Assembly (NCBI RefSeq): GCF_009192745.1
Contig: NZ_VTFV01000003.1
Coordinates: 496,001 to 560,000 of the forward strand
Origin: Arthrobacter citreus
Lineage (GTDB): Bacteria; Actinomycetota; Actinomycetes; Actinomycetales; Micrococcaceae
DNA: 64,000 bases
Reading direction: 5' to 3'
Shown here: in pieces, positions 52,325 to 60,546 of the stretch
How positions within the stretch are numbered: the first letter of the stretch is position 1
How the letters are laid out: each line of letters opens with the position of its first letter
Program-made: the position numbers and the translations under genes
The notes under the pieces: model-generated
The model's input: the letters and a program-made list of their open reading frames with translations, nothing else
The model's database searches: none
What the model was told of the DNA's origin: nothing

Positions 52325-52945
52325 ATGGCCAGATACTTCGACGTCCATCCCGATAATCCCCAGCCCCGCACCATTTCCCAGGTCACTGCCGTCCTTCGGG
52401 ACGGAGGGCTCATCGCCTACCCAACAGACTCCTGCTACGCCCTGGGTGCCCAGCTTGGCAACCGCGAGGCCCTTGACCGGATCCGCAGCATCCGCGAGCT
52501 CGACTCCAAACACCACTTCACCCTGATGTGCCGCGATTTTGCCCAGCTGGGCCAGTTCGTCCAGGTCAACAATGACGTATTCCGGGCGATCAAAGCCGTG
52601 ACTCCGGGCAGCTACACCTTCATCCTGCCCGCCACCAAGGAAGTTCCCCGCCGCCTCCTGCACCCGAAGAAGAAGACGGTGGGTGTACGGATTCCCAATA
52701 ACAAGGTGGTGCAGGCCCTCCTGGAGGACCTCGGAGAGCCCATCCTTTCGAGCACGCTGCTGCTGCCGGGGCAGGAAGAAGCCCTGACTGAAGGGTGGGA
52801 AATCCAGGACACCCTCGGAAACCAGCTGGACGCCGTGGTGGATTCGGGTTTCTGCGGACCGGATCCCACAACGGTCATCGACTACTCAAGCGGTGCCGCG
52901 GAAGTTGTCCGGCACGGTACGGGAGATCCGTCCCGGTTCGAGTAG
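52325..52945 (+). CDS. YrdC/Sua5-family protein, YciO subgroup
   Basis: The 206-residue protein has the YrdC fold that makes threonylcarbamoyl-adenylate in tRNA t6A synthesis. GGLIAYPTDSCYALG (~27-41), SKHHFTLMCRD (~61-71) and KKTVGVRIPN (~115-124) are the landmarks; the SKHHF...C form is typical of YciO rather than TsaC, so the biochemical role is less certain. It stands alone, with a 182-bp upstream region, and starts at ATG 52325. Confidence 0.88.
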   Translation: MARYFDVHPDNPQPRTISQVTAVLRDGGLIAYPTDSCYALGAQLGNREALDRIRSIRELDSKHHFTLMCRDFAQLGQFVQVNNDVFRAIKAVTPGSYTFILPATKEVPRRLLHPKKKTVGVRIPNNKVVQALLEDLGEPILSSTLLLPGQEEALTEGWEIQDTLGNQLDAVVDSGFCGPDPTTVIDYSSGAAEVVRHGTGDPSRFE

Positions 52946-53090
52946 GTTCTTCCCGTCCCGCCTTGACGGGGATTCGGCGGCCGGATTCCGCCGGTGCGGT
53001 TGACACTGGCGTCAGCGTGCCGGAAGGGTGAGCGCACTTGATGAGGGGGCATGCGTCATCACTCGCGCACTCTGGGACGGGAATCCACAA

Positions 53091-55385
53091 ATGAACAAGG
53101 GAAAACTGACAGTAACGACGGCGATACTGGGCGGCCTGATCCTCTCCGGCTGCAGCGGCGGGACCGGGCTGGCCGCAGACCTGCCGGATCCGGCGCCGGG
53201 CCTGGAGCAGGCCGGAAACAATAAAGACCACGGACCCCGGAAGCCCCGGCCGGACAAACCCCAGGGTGCCAGGAACATCATCCTGATGGTTGGGGACGGC
53301 ATGGGCACAGCCCAGCGCAATGCCATCCGGCTTTCCCATGTGGGGCTCACGGGTGAACTCGTGATGGACTCACTCCCCGAGCTGGGACTGGTGCACACCA
53401 ACTCTGCGGATCCGGAGACCTTTGTCACCGATTCCGCTGCAGCCGCAACCACCATGTCCACGGGCGTCAAGACGTACAACGGGGCAATCGGCGTCGACCT
53501 TAACGGGGTCCCGGTCCCCACGGCACTTGAGATCGCTGCCGCCCTGGGCAAGTCGACCGGGCTTGTGACCACGGCCCAGGTGACGGACGCGACCCCGGCG
53601 GCCTTCGGTTCGCATGTAGCCGACCGCGGCGAACAAAGCGAAATTGCACGGCAGTTCCTGGAATCCAGCCGGCCCGACCTCATTCTGGGCGGCGGTGAAG
53701 ACCACTGGTATCCCGCCGGGAACCCCGGGATGCACCCGGATAACCCGCCTGAGGATCCTTCCGAGGAGAGCACCGGACCGGTCAACCTCGTGGGGCAGGC
53801 CCAGGCTGACGGCTACGAATACGTTTGGGACGAGGCAGGTCTCCTGCAGGCACAGGGACCCAAGGTCCTGGGCCTCTTCGCCAACGAGGAAATGTTCCAG
53901 TACGGCGATGACGTCGAGGAGATCTACGAACCGAACGTTCCATTGACCACCATGACGCAGAAGGCTCTTGAGCTGCTCTCCTCCCCCGCATCGCAGGCAC
54001 GTCACGGCGGTGGACCCGGTGGCGGCCACGGCGGCGGCTCCGAGGGTGAGGGATTCTTCCTCCTTGTCGAGGACGAGGGCATCGACTCGATGTCCCACGT
54101 CAACGACGCGGCTCTGACGATCAAGGCAGGCATAGCGTTTGAACAGTCCGTAGCTGTCGCCCGGGACTTCGCTGAGGCTGACGGGAATACCCTGCTGATC
54201 GTGGTCGGTGACCATCAGACCGGCGGCATGACCATCGAGGCCTTCAACGACACTGAAGACGAGTCCGGGGATGGCATCTCAGCCGAGGACGGTCCGCTTC
54301 CGGTTGCGAATTCGGACCAGGTCTTCTCCGTGGACTGGACTACCGACGGGCACACTGCCCTGGACGTTCCGCTGACCGCCATGGGTCCGGGTTCGGAGAA
54401 ACTGGGCGGGTTCTACGAGGACACGCACATCTTCGACGTCATGGTTGAGCAGATGCGCGCCGGGGTCCAGCGTTCCGGGCTCGACCTGCAGTCACACCGC
54501 GGCGGGCGGGGTGAATACACGGAGGAATCGCTGGCGGCTTTCAGGCATTCGCTGGAACTGGGCGTGAGCACACTGGAACTGGACACGCATCTCAGCGAAG
54601 ACGGCGCAATCGTTGTCTGGCATGACGACGTCATCCTGGCCGCAAAATGCCGTGACACCGAACCGGCTGCCGCCGGCGATCCGGATTTCCCGTACGTGGG
54701 AGACCGGGTTACCGAACTGACGCTGGCGCAGCTGAAAACACTCGACTGCGGTTTCGCGCAGCTTCCCGGCTACCCGGAGCAGCAGGTTGTGGAAGGAAAC
54801 AGGATCGCGGAACTGAAGGACGTATTTGCCCTCGTCCGCGAGATGAGGGCGCGCGGCGTCGGCTTGAATATCGAAACCAAGGTCGAGGATGGACGCGCCG
54901 GCGGTCCCGGCATGGAAGCGCTGACCCGGGCTGTCGTCCGCGAGGTCCGCAGATCCGGTATGGCGGACCGTGTGACCATCCAGTCCTTCGACTGGTCGGC
55001 CCTGAACCTTGTGGGCCGCCTTGACCCCCGTCTTGTCCGGGTCGCCCTGGTGGCAGCTCCGGCAACCCTGGAAATCGGGCAGCCGGGTGCCGCACCGATC
55101 CTAGGCGGGATCGATATTGACGATTTCGACGGATCCGCGGTGAAGGCAGCCGCCGCCCAGGGGTACGACGTAATCTCACCCATCTACACCTCGGTCACCC
55201 GGCAGATGGTGGGTGAAGCAAGGGAGACCGGTTTGAAGGTCGTGCCCTGGACGGTGAATGAGCCAGCTGCGATGAACTACCTCATTGACCTCGGTGTGGA
55301 CGGCATCATTACCGACTATCCCACCCGGCTAAGGCTGGTCATGGAGCAGCGCGGGATCCCGCTCCCCCGGGCGTACGGTTCCTGA
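53091..55385 (+). CDS. Lipoprotein fusing alkaline phosphatase and glycerophosphodiester phosphodiesterase
   Basis: The 764-residue protein joins two phosphate-scavenging enzymes. A signal peptide ends in the lipobox LSGC (C21). Residues ~58-455 are a PhoA-type alkaline phosphatase with the complete active site: D69 (MVGDGMG), nucleophile S115 (VTDSAAA), D166/T168, E327/D332/H336 (VEDEGIDSMSH), D374/H375 and H421. A Gly/His-rich loop lies at ~304-318. Residues ~466-760 form a GDPD barrel with HRGGRG (H469, R470), ELD (E496, D498) and HD (H511, D512); the usual PENT is TEES. It would cleave glycerophosphodiesters to glycerol-3-phosphate and then free phosphate at the cell surface. ATG 53091 fits the signal peptide; a frame to 53028 is open. 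Confidence 0.93.
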   Translation: MNKGKLTVTTAILGGLILSGCSGGTGLAADLPDPAPGLEQAGNNKDHGPRKPRPDKPQGARNIILMVGDGMGTAQRNAIRLSHVGLTGELVMDSLPELGLVHTNSADPETFVTDSAAAATTMSTGVKTYNGAIGVDLNGVPVPTALEIAAALGKSTGLVTTAQVTDATPAAFGSHVADRGEQSEIARQFLESSRPDLILGGGEDHWYPAGNPGMHPDNPPEDPSEESTGPVNLVGQAQADGYEYVWDEAGLLQAQGPKVLGLFANEEMFQYGDDVEEIYEPNVPLTTMTQKALELLSSPASQARHGGGPGGGHGGGSEGEGFFLLVEDEGIDSMSHVNDAALTIKAGIAFEQSVAVARDFAEADGNTLLIVVGDHQTGGMTIEAFNDTEDESGDGISAEDGPLPVANSDQVFSVDWTTDGHTALDVPLTAMGPGSEKLGGFYEDTHIFDVMVEQMRAGVQRSGLDLQSHRGGRGEYTEESLAAFRHSLELGVSTLELDTHLSEDGAIVVWHDDVILAAKCRDTEPAAAGDPDFPYVGDRVTELTLAQLKTLDCGFAQLPGYPEQQVVEGNRIAELKDVFALVREMRARGVGLNIETKVEDGRAGGPGMEALTRAVVREVRRSGMADRVTIQSFDWSALNLVGRLDPRLVRVALVAAPATLEIGQPGAAPILGGIDIDDFDGSAVKAAAAQGYDVISPIYTSVTRQMVGEARETGLKVVPWTVNEPAAMNYLIDLGVDGIITDYPTRLRLVMEQRGIPLPRAYGS

Positions 55386-55409
55386 GAGGGGCATCACCGC
55401 CCCGAACGA

Positions 55410-55446
55410 CGACGGCGCCTTCCGCACCTGCCGGGCGGCGCCGTCG
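55410..55446 (+). terminator. Hairpin after the phosphatase-phosphodiesterase gene
   Basis: CGACGGCGCC at 55410-55419 pairs with GGCGCCGTCG at 55437-55446, 10-bp stem and 17-nt loop, 25 nt past the stop. No U-run follows, so it may be a stem-only terminator. Confidence 0.6.
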
Positions 55447-55511
55447 CCGCCGCGCCTGGAACGGTTACTAGACTTGGGTGCGTCCCATCCGCACCACCGA
55501 AGAAGTCCTGA

Positions 55512-56165
55512 ATGTCCCGAGGTAAGCATCATCCGCCGCGTCCGAAACCCGCCAACAGCGAGGATTTCCTGATCGCCGGGGATTTGAAGAAAGAACGCGG
55601 GTGGACGGATACACAGATCAAGGTGTTCCTTCCAGAGCCGGACCGTACCGCACGCAATCCGTTTTCCCGGAAAGCCGCACCCATGAAGCTCTACTCCCGG
55701 GAACGGGTCGAAGCCGTGGAGGTTACTGAGGAATTCAGGAAAGCACGCGAGGCATCGCGCAGGCGCCAGCTTGCTGCCCGGGAGCGTTCCCTGGCGAAGA
55801 AGAAGGAAGCGGTCGCCGCTGCGCAGGCACTGGAGCTCCGCATCGTTCCTGAGCCGTGGGATGTGGTGCAGCAGAAGGCACTGGACCACTACAATTCCCG
55901 CCTGCGCCGCAGCCAGTCTCCCGCGGGACCAGGTACCTCCCAGGCCCGGCGGGATCGGATGACCGTGAACTACCTGAGGCACAAACAGACGTCCTATGAG
56001 GAGGAACTGAAGGAGTTCAAGGGAGTTGTCGGTGTAGGTGAAGCCTATTTGATTGTGCGCAACCGGATCCTGGATTTGATCGCCGAAACGTATCCTCCCC
56101 TGCAGGCCGAATGTGAGCGGCAGAAGTTCGATGCTCCCCAGCTGCCTGACGGGGTTGTGCTTTAG
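55512..56165 (+). CDS. Basic protein of unknown function with coiled-coil middle
   Basis: I do not recognise this 217-residue protein. It starts with a basic Pro/His/Lys segment (MSRGKHHPPRPKP), then a compact region with ERGWTDTQIKVFLPEPD, NPFSRKAAPMKLYSRERV (~26-68) that looks like a small winged-helix or MerR-like recognition module, then a charged Ala/Arg/Lys helix likely to be coiled coil (~68-108), and a helical C-terminus. No membrane segment or signal peptide. A nucleic-acid role is inference from charge and fold only. The start ATG 55512 has weak purines upstream. It stands downstream of the phosphatase fusion after a terminator. Confidence 0.8.
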   Translation: MSRGKHHPPRPKPANSEDFLIAGDLKKERGWTDTQIKVFLPEPDRTARNPFSRKAAPMKLYSRERVEAVEVTEEFRKAREASRRRQLAARERSLAKKKEAVAAAQALELRIVPEPWDVVQQKALDHYNSRLRRSQSPAGPGTSQARRDRMTVNYLRHKQTSYEEELKEFKGVVGVGEAYLIVRNRILDLIAETYPPLQAECERQKFDAPQLPDGVVL

Positions 56166-56253
56166 CCGGCAGGTTTTCCGGCTGATCCTGCGGCCGCTCC
56201 CGGAGGGCGCAGAACCGCCGCGGCGGAGCCTGCGCCGTCCAGTGCAGGCCCCG

Positions 56254-56430
56254 TCAGCGGCCGAACAGCTTAGCCAGCCAACCCGCACCCTCGGCCTTCG
56301 GGGCCGGTGCGTTCCGGTCACAGGTGCAGCGGTCCGACGTGGGAATATTCCGCATTACGTCCTGTACGTGATTCCCGCAGCCCGCCCAGGTGGACTTTCC
56401 GCAGCTGCGGCACTTTACGGCACGGCACAT
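56254..56430 (-). CDS. Cys-rich mini-protein, probable metal or thiol binder
   Basis: This 58-residue protein has six cysteines: C2, then CRSCGKSTWAGCG with a CxxC, and CTCDR near residue 37. The arrangement, with H20 nearby, is that of a small zinc or iron binding protein, a type often seen in actinobacteria, but without a proven function that I know. The ATG at 56430 follows GAGGAG by 6 nt, a strong site. It is divergent from the CstR-like regulator and its upstream region contains two operator-like palindromes, so it is probably regulated by that protein. The C-terminus is short and basic (WLAKLFGR). Confidence 0.8.
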   Translation of the reverse strand: MCRAVKCRSCGKSTWAGCGNHVQDVMRNIPTSDRCTCDRNAPAPKAEGAGWLAKLFGR

Positions 56431-56492
56431 GATTTTCTCCTCGCAGTGTATTTGCCCTCCGGACCGATGTCCGGCAGCAGCACCACTATCCC

Positions 56493-56531
56493 GCATACCC
56501 CAGGGGGTATGCAAATTACCCTCCGGGGTAT
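56493..56531. promoter_or_regulatory. Two CsoR/CstR-type operators between mini-protein and regulator
   Basis: Site 1 is the perfect dyad GCATACCCC-AG-GGGGTATGC at 56493-56512; site 2 is the looser TACCC-TCCG-GGGTA at 56517-56530. Both match the ATACCCC/GGGGTAT pattern bound by CsoR/CstR proteins. Site 2 runs into a TATAGC that could be the -10 of the regulator gene, so it should be autoregulated; site 1 lies where the divergent promoter would be. Confidence 0.8.
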
Positions 56532-56583
56532 AGCATTGTGATGAATCGTGCCGGCAGCGGCACACCGCCGCACAGGAGACACC

Positions 56584-56841
56584 ATGCAGCTCGACAGTGA
56601 AGACACCACGCCCATCATCAATCGCCTCAAGCGCGCCCAGGGACAGCTGGCAGCGGTAACCCGCATGCTCGAGGAAGGCCGGGACTGCAAGGACATCATC
56701 ACGCAGCTCTCAGCGGTATCCAAAGCGGTCGACCGCGCAGGTTTCGCCATCATCGCTTCGGGCCTTGAGCAGTGCCTCACCAGCGAGGATCCCACCCTGG
56801 ACCGCAAGGAGATGGAAAAGCTCTTTATGTCCCTCGCTTAG
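56584..56841 (+). CDS. CsoR-family sensor, CstR-like
   Basis: The 85-residue all-helical repressor belongs to the DUF156/CsoR family. Key residues are C35 (EGRDCKDI) and C64 (LEQCL), 29 apart as in the family. The histidine that completes the Cu(I) site in CsoR, four residues before the second cysteine, is replaced by G60; the local SGLEQC resembles the persulfide sensor CstR (SENLIEC). It therefore more likely senses sulfane sulfur than copper. ATG 56584 follows CAGGAGACACC. It faces the Cys-rich mini-protein over two operators. No rhodanese or sulfide oxidase gene is in the window. Confidence 0.9.
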   Translation: MQLDSEDTTPIINRLKRAQGQLAAVTRMLEEGRDCKDIITQLSAVSKAVDRAGFAIIASGLEQCLTSEDPTLDRKEMEKLFMSLA

Positions 56842-56864
56842 AGCAACTGCCGCGGCGCCGCCGG

Positions 56865-58820
56865 CTAGAAGATCACGACAAAGCGCATGACGGCGTCGTA
56901 GAGCTTGGAACTCATGAATTCATCCGTCCCCATCGAGTTACGGTCCCGGAGCGCCACATCCGGGTGGTCAGTAATGATGCCGTCAACGTTGTCCCGCAGC
57001 ATGCTGCGGATGGCATCACCGCCGTTCACGGTCCACACGTAAACCTCCTTGCCGTCAGCCCACGCTGACTCGCGGACCGCAGCGGTATACGACGCTTCCT
57101 CCACCACAATGAAGTCCGCGGTGGTCTGCGGAGATGCAACGCCAGCCACAGCGAGAGTCAGGCCCACGTAGAGCTCAGGCCGCAGCAGCTTCAACTCTTC
57201 GGCCTTCTCCTGGCTCAATGAGTGATAGATGTTCTCCTGAAGCGCGTCCAGGGACTCGAGTTCAGCAACCAGCCGCTCGACGTAATCCTCCGTTTCTCCA
57301 CCATGGAGCTTTAGCTCGATCAGCAGCGGCTGCCCTGCCTCCTGGGCGGCAAGTACATAGTCACGGAGTGAGGGAATCGAGTCGGCATGGCCAAACTGGT
57401 CGTGCACGGTGATGGACGTCAGCTCGGCCAGGGTCAGATCCCCCACCGCATCCTGGCGCCCCGCCAGCCGCTGCAGCGATGCATCATGCATCGCGGCAAA
57501 CTCGCCGTCCGCCGTCTGCATGACGTCCATCTCAACGAGATCGGAGCCTGCCGCAGCAGCGGCGTTCAAGCCGGAAATCGTGTTCTCGACCCCGCCGCCG
57601 CTGAACCCGCGGTGCCCCAAGACCAGGGTTCGGGGAACATCACGCAGGCCCTCCATGACCGGAAGGTTGATCACGCCCAGGATCAACGCAGGGACGACGG
57701 CGGCACCAGCCACCGCGGCAGCCGTCCGGCGTCGACGGCGCCGGGCCACGGACGGTCGGACTTCAGCCGGCGGGGCCGTGGACACCTGGCTGATCTTCCG
57801 CGTTCCCGGCTGCACATCGGAAGGAAGCAGGGGGATGCTGCGGTCCATGAGTTCCAGGAGCATTCCGGCAACAAAGAGCACCAAACCGCCGGCAATGGCC
57901 ACACCGGCAACCTGGGCAGCCCCCAGTGCAAACGCGGCCACGCCGGCGGCTGCACGGGGAAAGAACAGGTCGGCGGCAAGGGTGGGAAGGAGTGTAAGCA
58001 CCACCAGTCCGGCGCCTGCAAGCATGCCTGCCGCAACTCCCACGGCACCGGCAACCAGCAGCGCCGGAGTGGTCCGGCCGGTCGCGCGCCAGCTCAGGCG
58101 CATCGCCTTTCCGCCGGCAACTCCGCCTACCGCAAACAGCGGCACTGCCAGTGAATACCGCAGCGCAGCGGTTCCTGCCACAACAAGGAACGATACGTAG
58201 ACCAGCGTCCCCTGCGTCGACTTCAGCAGTTCTCCGCTAACGAAGTTCGGAATAGCAATTGAATGCGTCAGGACCGAAAAGAAGCCCGCCTGCGTGAGGG
58301 GAACCACAAGGAACAGGTACGCCCCCAAGGGCAGGAACCCGGGTAGCGCCAGACGCCGAATCACGGGCAGGAGCCTGGCTGCCAGGGCTGAGGGACGCAG
58401 GCTTGCCCCGCTGCGGACCTGGGCCGCTGCCACTGCCAGAACGCTAAGCTGCAGGGAAACTGTCAGCAGTGCAAGCACACACAGCCCCGCAATCCACGCG
58501 AGGGAGACTCCGCTGGAGAGCATTGTGGCAATCCCGGCAGAGGTCACCGCGTGGAACCCCGCGGAAGCCAGCGCCTGGGTAAACATCCAGTGGATCAGCG
58601 GAGAAACCAGGGCCAGCGGGATGGCCTGGCTGACTGCATACACGGCCAGCAGCCGCCATCCGCCCTCTTTCAATAAATCCCGGCCGGCTCGAAGGAGGCC
58701 CGGCAGGAGGGACCGGAATGCCAGCCCGGCAGGCAGCGGCTGCCGCCCCGAGGGCTTGGATTTCACTCCGGACGATGCTGCCTCAGCGGGCAGGTCAGTG
58801 CGATGCGCACCCTTAGGCAT
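56865..58820 (-). CDS. Membrane-anchored glycerophosphodiester phosphodiesterase
   Basis: The 651-residue protein combines an N-terminal multi-helix region (~eight segments, residues ~50-330; the GPDPase-membrane domain) with a ninth helix (~372-390) and a C-terminal GDPD barrel (~400-640). The barrel has LVLGHRGFSGGGVENT, EMDVMQT and MHD, the full HRG...EN...E.D...HD set, unlike the TEES variant of the fusion at 53091. The barrel should lie outside the cell and split glycerophosphodiesters from phospholipids or teichoic acids. The ATG at 58820 has GGGAG upstream. A convergent CstR-like gene ends 23 bp from its stop. Confidence 0.92.
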   Translation of the reverse strand: MPKGAHRTDLPAEAASSGVKSKPSGRQPLPAGLAFRSLLPGLLRAGRDLLKEGGWRLLAVYAVSQAIPLALVSPLIHWMFTQALASAGFHAVTSAGIATMLSSGVSLAWIAGLCVLALLTVSLQLSVLAVAAAQVRSGASLRPSALAARLLPVIRRLALPGFLPLGAYLFLVVPLTQAGFFSVLTHSIAIPNFVSGELLKSTQGTLVYVSFLVVAGTAALRYSLAVPLFAVGGVAGGKAMRLSWRATGRTTPALLVAGAVGVAAGMLAGAGLVVLTLLPTLAADLFFPRAAAGVAAFALGAAQVAGVAIAGGLVLFVAGMLLELMDRSIPLLPSDVQPGTRKISQVSTAPPAEVRPSVARRRRRRTAAAVAGAAVVPALILGVINLPVMEGLRDVPRTLVLGHRGFSGGGVENTISGLNAAAAAGSDLVEMDVMQTADGEFAAMHDASLQRLAGRQDAVGDLTLAELTSITVHDQFGHADSIPSLRDYVLAAQEAGQPLLIELKLHGGETEDYVERLVAELESLDALQENIYHSLSQEKAEELKLLRPELYVGLTLAVAGVASPQTTADFIVVEEASYTAAVRESAWADGKEVYVWTVNGGDAIRSMLRDNVDGIITDHPDVALRDRNSMGTDEFMSSKLYDAVMRFVVIF

Positions 58821-58864
58821 GGATCCGGCTCCCGGAACCCTGAAAACCCGACAGGCTCTCCAGA

Positions 58865-59725
58865 CTAGATTCCGGCACGGTTGCGGACCTTGCGGTAGGG
58901 ATGAGTATCCACCTTCGTGGTGAGGTCCGTGATGACGTCCTCGTACGGGCGGTTTCGGCGGGCGGCGGCCATCATCGCCCTGGTCGTCTTTGCCGCGCTG
59001 CGCAGGTTCATCGGCCGCCCCGCCACGCCGTAGAGAAGAAGTGCCCAGTCCGGGAGCAGCGAGAGGATCCCGTCCTGGATGACTATTCCCGTCCAGACTT
59101 TCACCGGATTGCCCCGCAGGGACGGCTTGCGGATTGCCTGGCTTACCTCCGCGGCAGGCAGGCAGAGGGCCAGCCAGTCCTTTTGGGCGTCGATATACTT
59201 CTGCAGCTCCGCATAGGTTGCGGGAAGGCGTGCGGGGTCGATTCCCACGAGCCTGGCGGCAATGTGCTGCTCAACCACGAACTGGTCCTGCTCCTGCACG
59301 GACAGCCTCGGACCAAATGCTTCGGCAGCCCGGAGTACCGCAAACACAAGGGTGTTGTGGGTCCAGTCCATCCAGTCTTCGGTCTCCGCGCGCAGGGTCT
59401 GCCCGGTTGCCGGGTCCTCCCAGTTGGCATGCTTGTGCATTCCGCGCACGGATCGGGCGGCGGCGTCGGCATGCGCCTTGTCCCCAAAGATCGTTGTGTC
59501 GATGTACTGCCCTGTCCGCTCGCCCCTGGCTGCGGCATCCTGGCCGGCAACGCTGACGTTGGAAAACAGGCGCATCATGCTGGGATTCAGCGCCTGGAGC
59601 AGAAGCGCGGCTATGCCGCCAAGCTTCGATGACGGATCGGAGTAGAGCTTCCAGCTGATGCTCTCCGGGCCGAAGTACCCAAAGTCCTGTCTGGGCTGGT
59701 CTGTTGGCCGGGCAGTCTGAGTCAC
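58865..59725 (-). CDS. MpaB/DUF2236-family oxygenase
   Basis: The 286-residue protein belongs to the MpaB family (DUF2236), haem-binding oxygenases related to latex-clearing protein. SWKLYSDPSSKLGG (~24-37), RLFSNVSVAG, RGMHKHANWEDPATG (~94-108) and DWTHNTLVFAVL (~119-130) are the landmarks; the two His in HKH and the WTH histidine are candidate haem contacts. Start is a GTG at 59725 with AAGGAG 7 nt upstream. The promoter region carries tandem inverted repeats (59758-59790), implying a TetR-type regulator that is not in the window. Substrate unknown. Confidence 0.85.
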   Translation of the reverse strand: MTQTARPTDQPRQDFGYFGPESISWKLYSDPSSKLGGIAALLLQALNPSMMRLFSNVSVAGQDAAARGERTGQYIDTTIFGDKAHADAAARSVRGMHKHANWEDPATGQTLRAETEDWMDWTHNTLVFAVLRAAEAFGPRLSVQEQDQFVVEQHIAARLVGIDPARLPATYAELQKYIDAQKDWLALCLPAAEVSQAIRKPSLRGNPVKVWTGIVIQDGILSLLPDWALLLYGVAGRPMNLRSAAKTTRAMMAAARRNRPYEDVITDLTTKVDTHPYRKVRNRAGI

Positions 59726-59757
59726 GGTGGCTCCTTAGGAAACGGGGCATTCATTTC

Positions 59758-59806
59758 GTTGGAATCCAACCAAATTTGGACAGCATCCAACGCGCTGTCG
59801 AGTATA
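59758..59806 (-). promoter_or_regulatory. Promoter with two TTGGA/TCCAA inverted repeats before the MpaB gene
   Basis: On the minus strand a TATACT -10 (59806-59801) is followed by TTGGA-TGCTG-TCCAA (59790-59776) and the perfect GTTGGA-T-TCCAAC (59770-59758). Both share the same TTGGA/TCCAA arms and lie just downstream of the expected transcription start, the usual place for a repressor site. Confidence 0.55.
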
Positions 59807-59850
59807 TAAGCTCCGTCATAGTTGCTGCGTCATGATGGCGACACAAACAA

Positions 59851-60546
59851 CTAACGCCTGCTGAAGGCCTCGGCCTTTTTCGTGGGTCCGGCCACCAGGA
59901 GTTCGTCGCCTTCGTCGATCTGGAGGTCGGGCTCGGCAAACTGCCACTCGCCGTCGGACTTGCGGACCGCAACGATCACCACGCCGAACCGCCTCCGGAC
60001 CTGGGACTGATAAATCGTGGAGCCGGCCAGGAATTCACGCGGGGCGGTTTCGATCACGGCGAAGTTCCCGCCCAGCGGAATGTAGTCCAGCAGACTGCCC
60101 TGGACCAGGTGCGCCACCCGGCGCCCCATGTCCTTTTCCGGAAAGATCACGTGGTGCACGCCCAGCTGCTCAAGCACCGTACCGTGTGCTTCACTGACCG
60201 CTTCCGCCCAAATCTCCGGCACGCCGAAACGCAGCAAAAGGGATACTGCGAGAATGCTGGCCCCGATGTCCTGGCCGATGGCCACCACAACCCGGTTGAA
60301 CTCCGGAATCGACAGCTGGCGCAGAACATCTTCCCGGGTCGCGTCGGCCATCACCACGTAGGTCAGCCGCCCGTCCAGGCCCTGCACCACCTGCTGGTCC
60401 CCGTCCACACCCAGGACGTCGACGCCGTTAGCCATCAGCTCCAGCGCGAGTGACTGACCGAATCGCCCAAGACCGATCACCGCTACGGCGTCGGACTCGC
60501 TGATCCGCTCCGCCTCCCTGCCGTTGAAAAGGTTGAGCTTAGCCAA
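59851..60546 (-). CDS. trkA: Potassium-uptake regulatory subunit TrkA/KtrA
   Basis: The 231-residue cytoplasmic RCK protein gates the potassium channel subunit. It has an RCK-N Rossmann domain with VAVIGLGRFGQSLA (~21-34) and VDGDQQVVQ, and an RCK-C domain (~150-225, with LQIDEGDELLVAGP). One RCK unit rather than two makes it KtrA-like. The TTG at 60546 follows AGGAAAGG and overlaps the trkH stop by 8 nt, so the pair is coupled. Confidence 0.94.
   Translation of the reverse strand: MAKLNLFNGREAERISESDAVAVIGLGRFGQSLALELMANGVDVLGVDGDQQVVQGLDGRLTYVVMADATREDVLRQLSIPEFNRVVVAIGQDIGASILAVSLLLRFGVPEIWAEAVSEAHGTVLEQLGVHHVIFPEKDMGRRVAHLVQGSLLDYIPLGGNFAVIETAPREFLAGSTIYQSQVRRRFGVVIVAVRKSDGEWQFAEPDLQIDEGDELLVAGPTKKAEAFSRR

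Noticed and set aside
52946-53090. Pho box upstream of the phosphatase-phosphodiesterase fusion
   Set aside because: I could not find convincing direct repeats of the PhoP type; phosphate control remains a guess and is not listed as a feature.
56164-56183. AGCCGG...CCGGCT hairpin at the stop of the 217-residue protein gene
   Set aside because: Six-bp stem overlapping the stop codon; expected by chance in GC-rich DNA.
56584-56841. Copper-sensing CsoR
   Set aside because: The copper-ligand His is replaced by Gly and no copper ATPase or chaperone gene is adjacent; CstR-like is a better reading.
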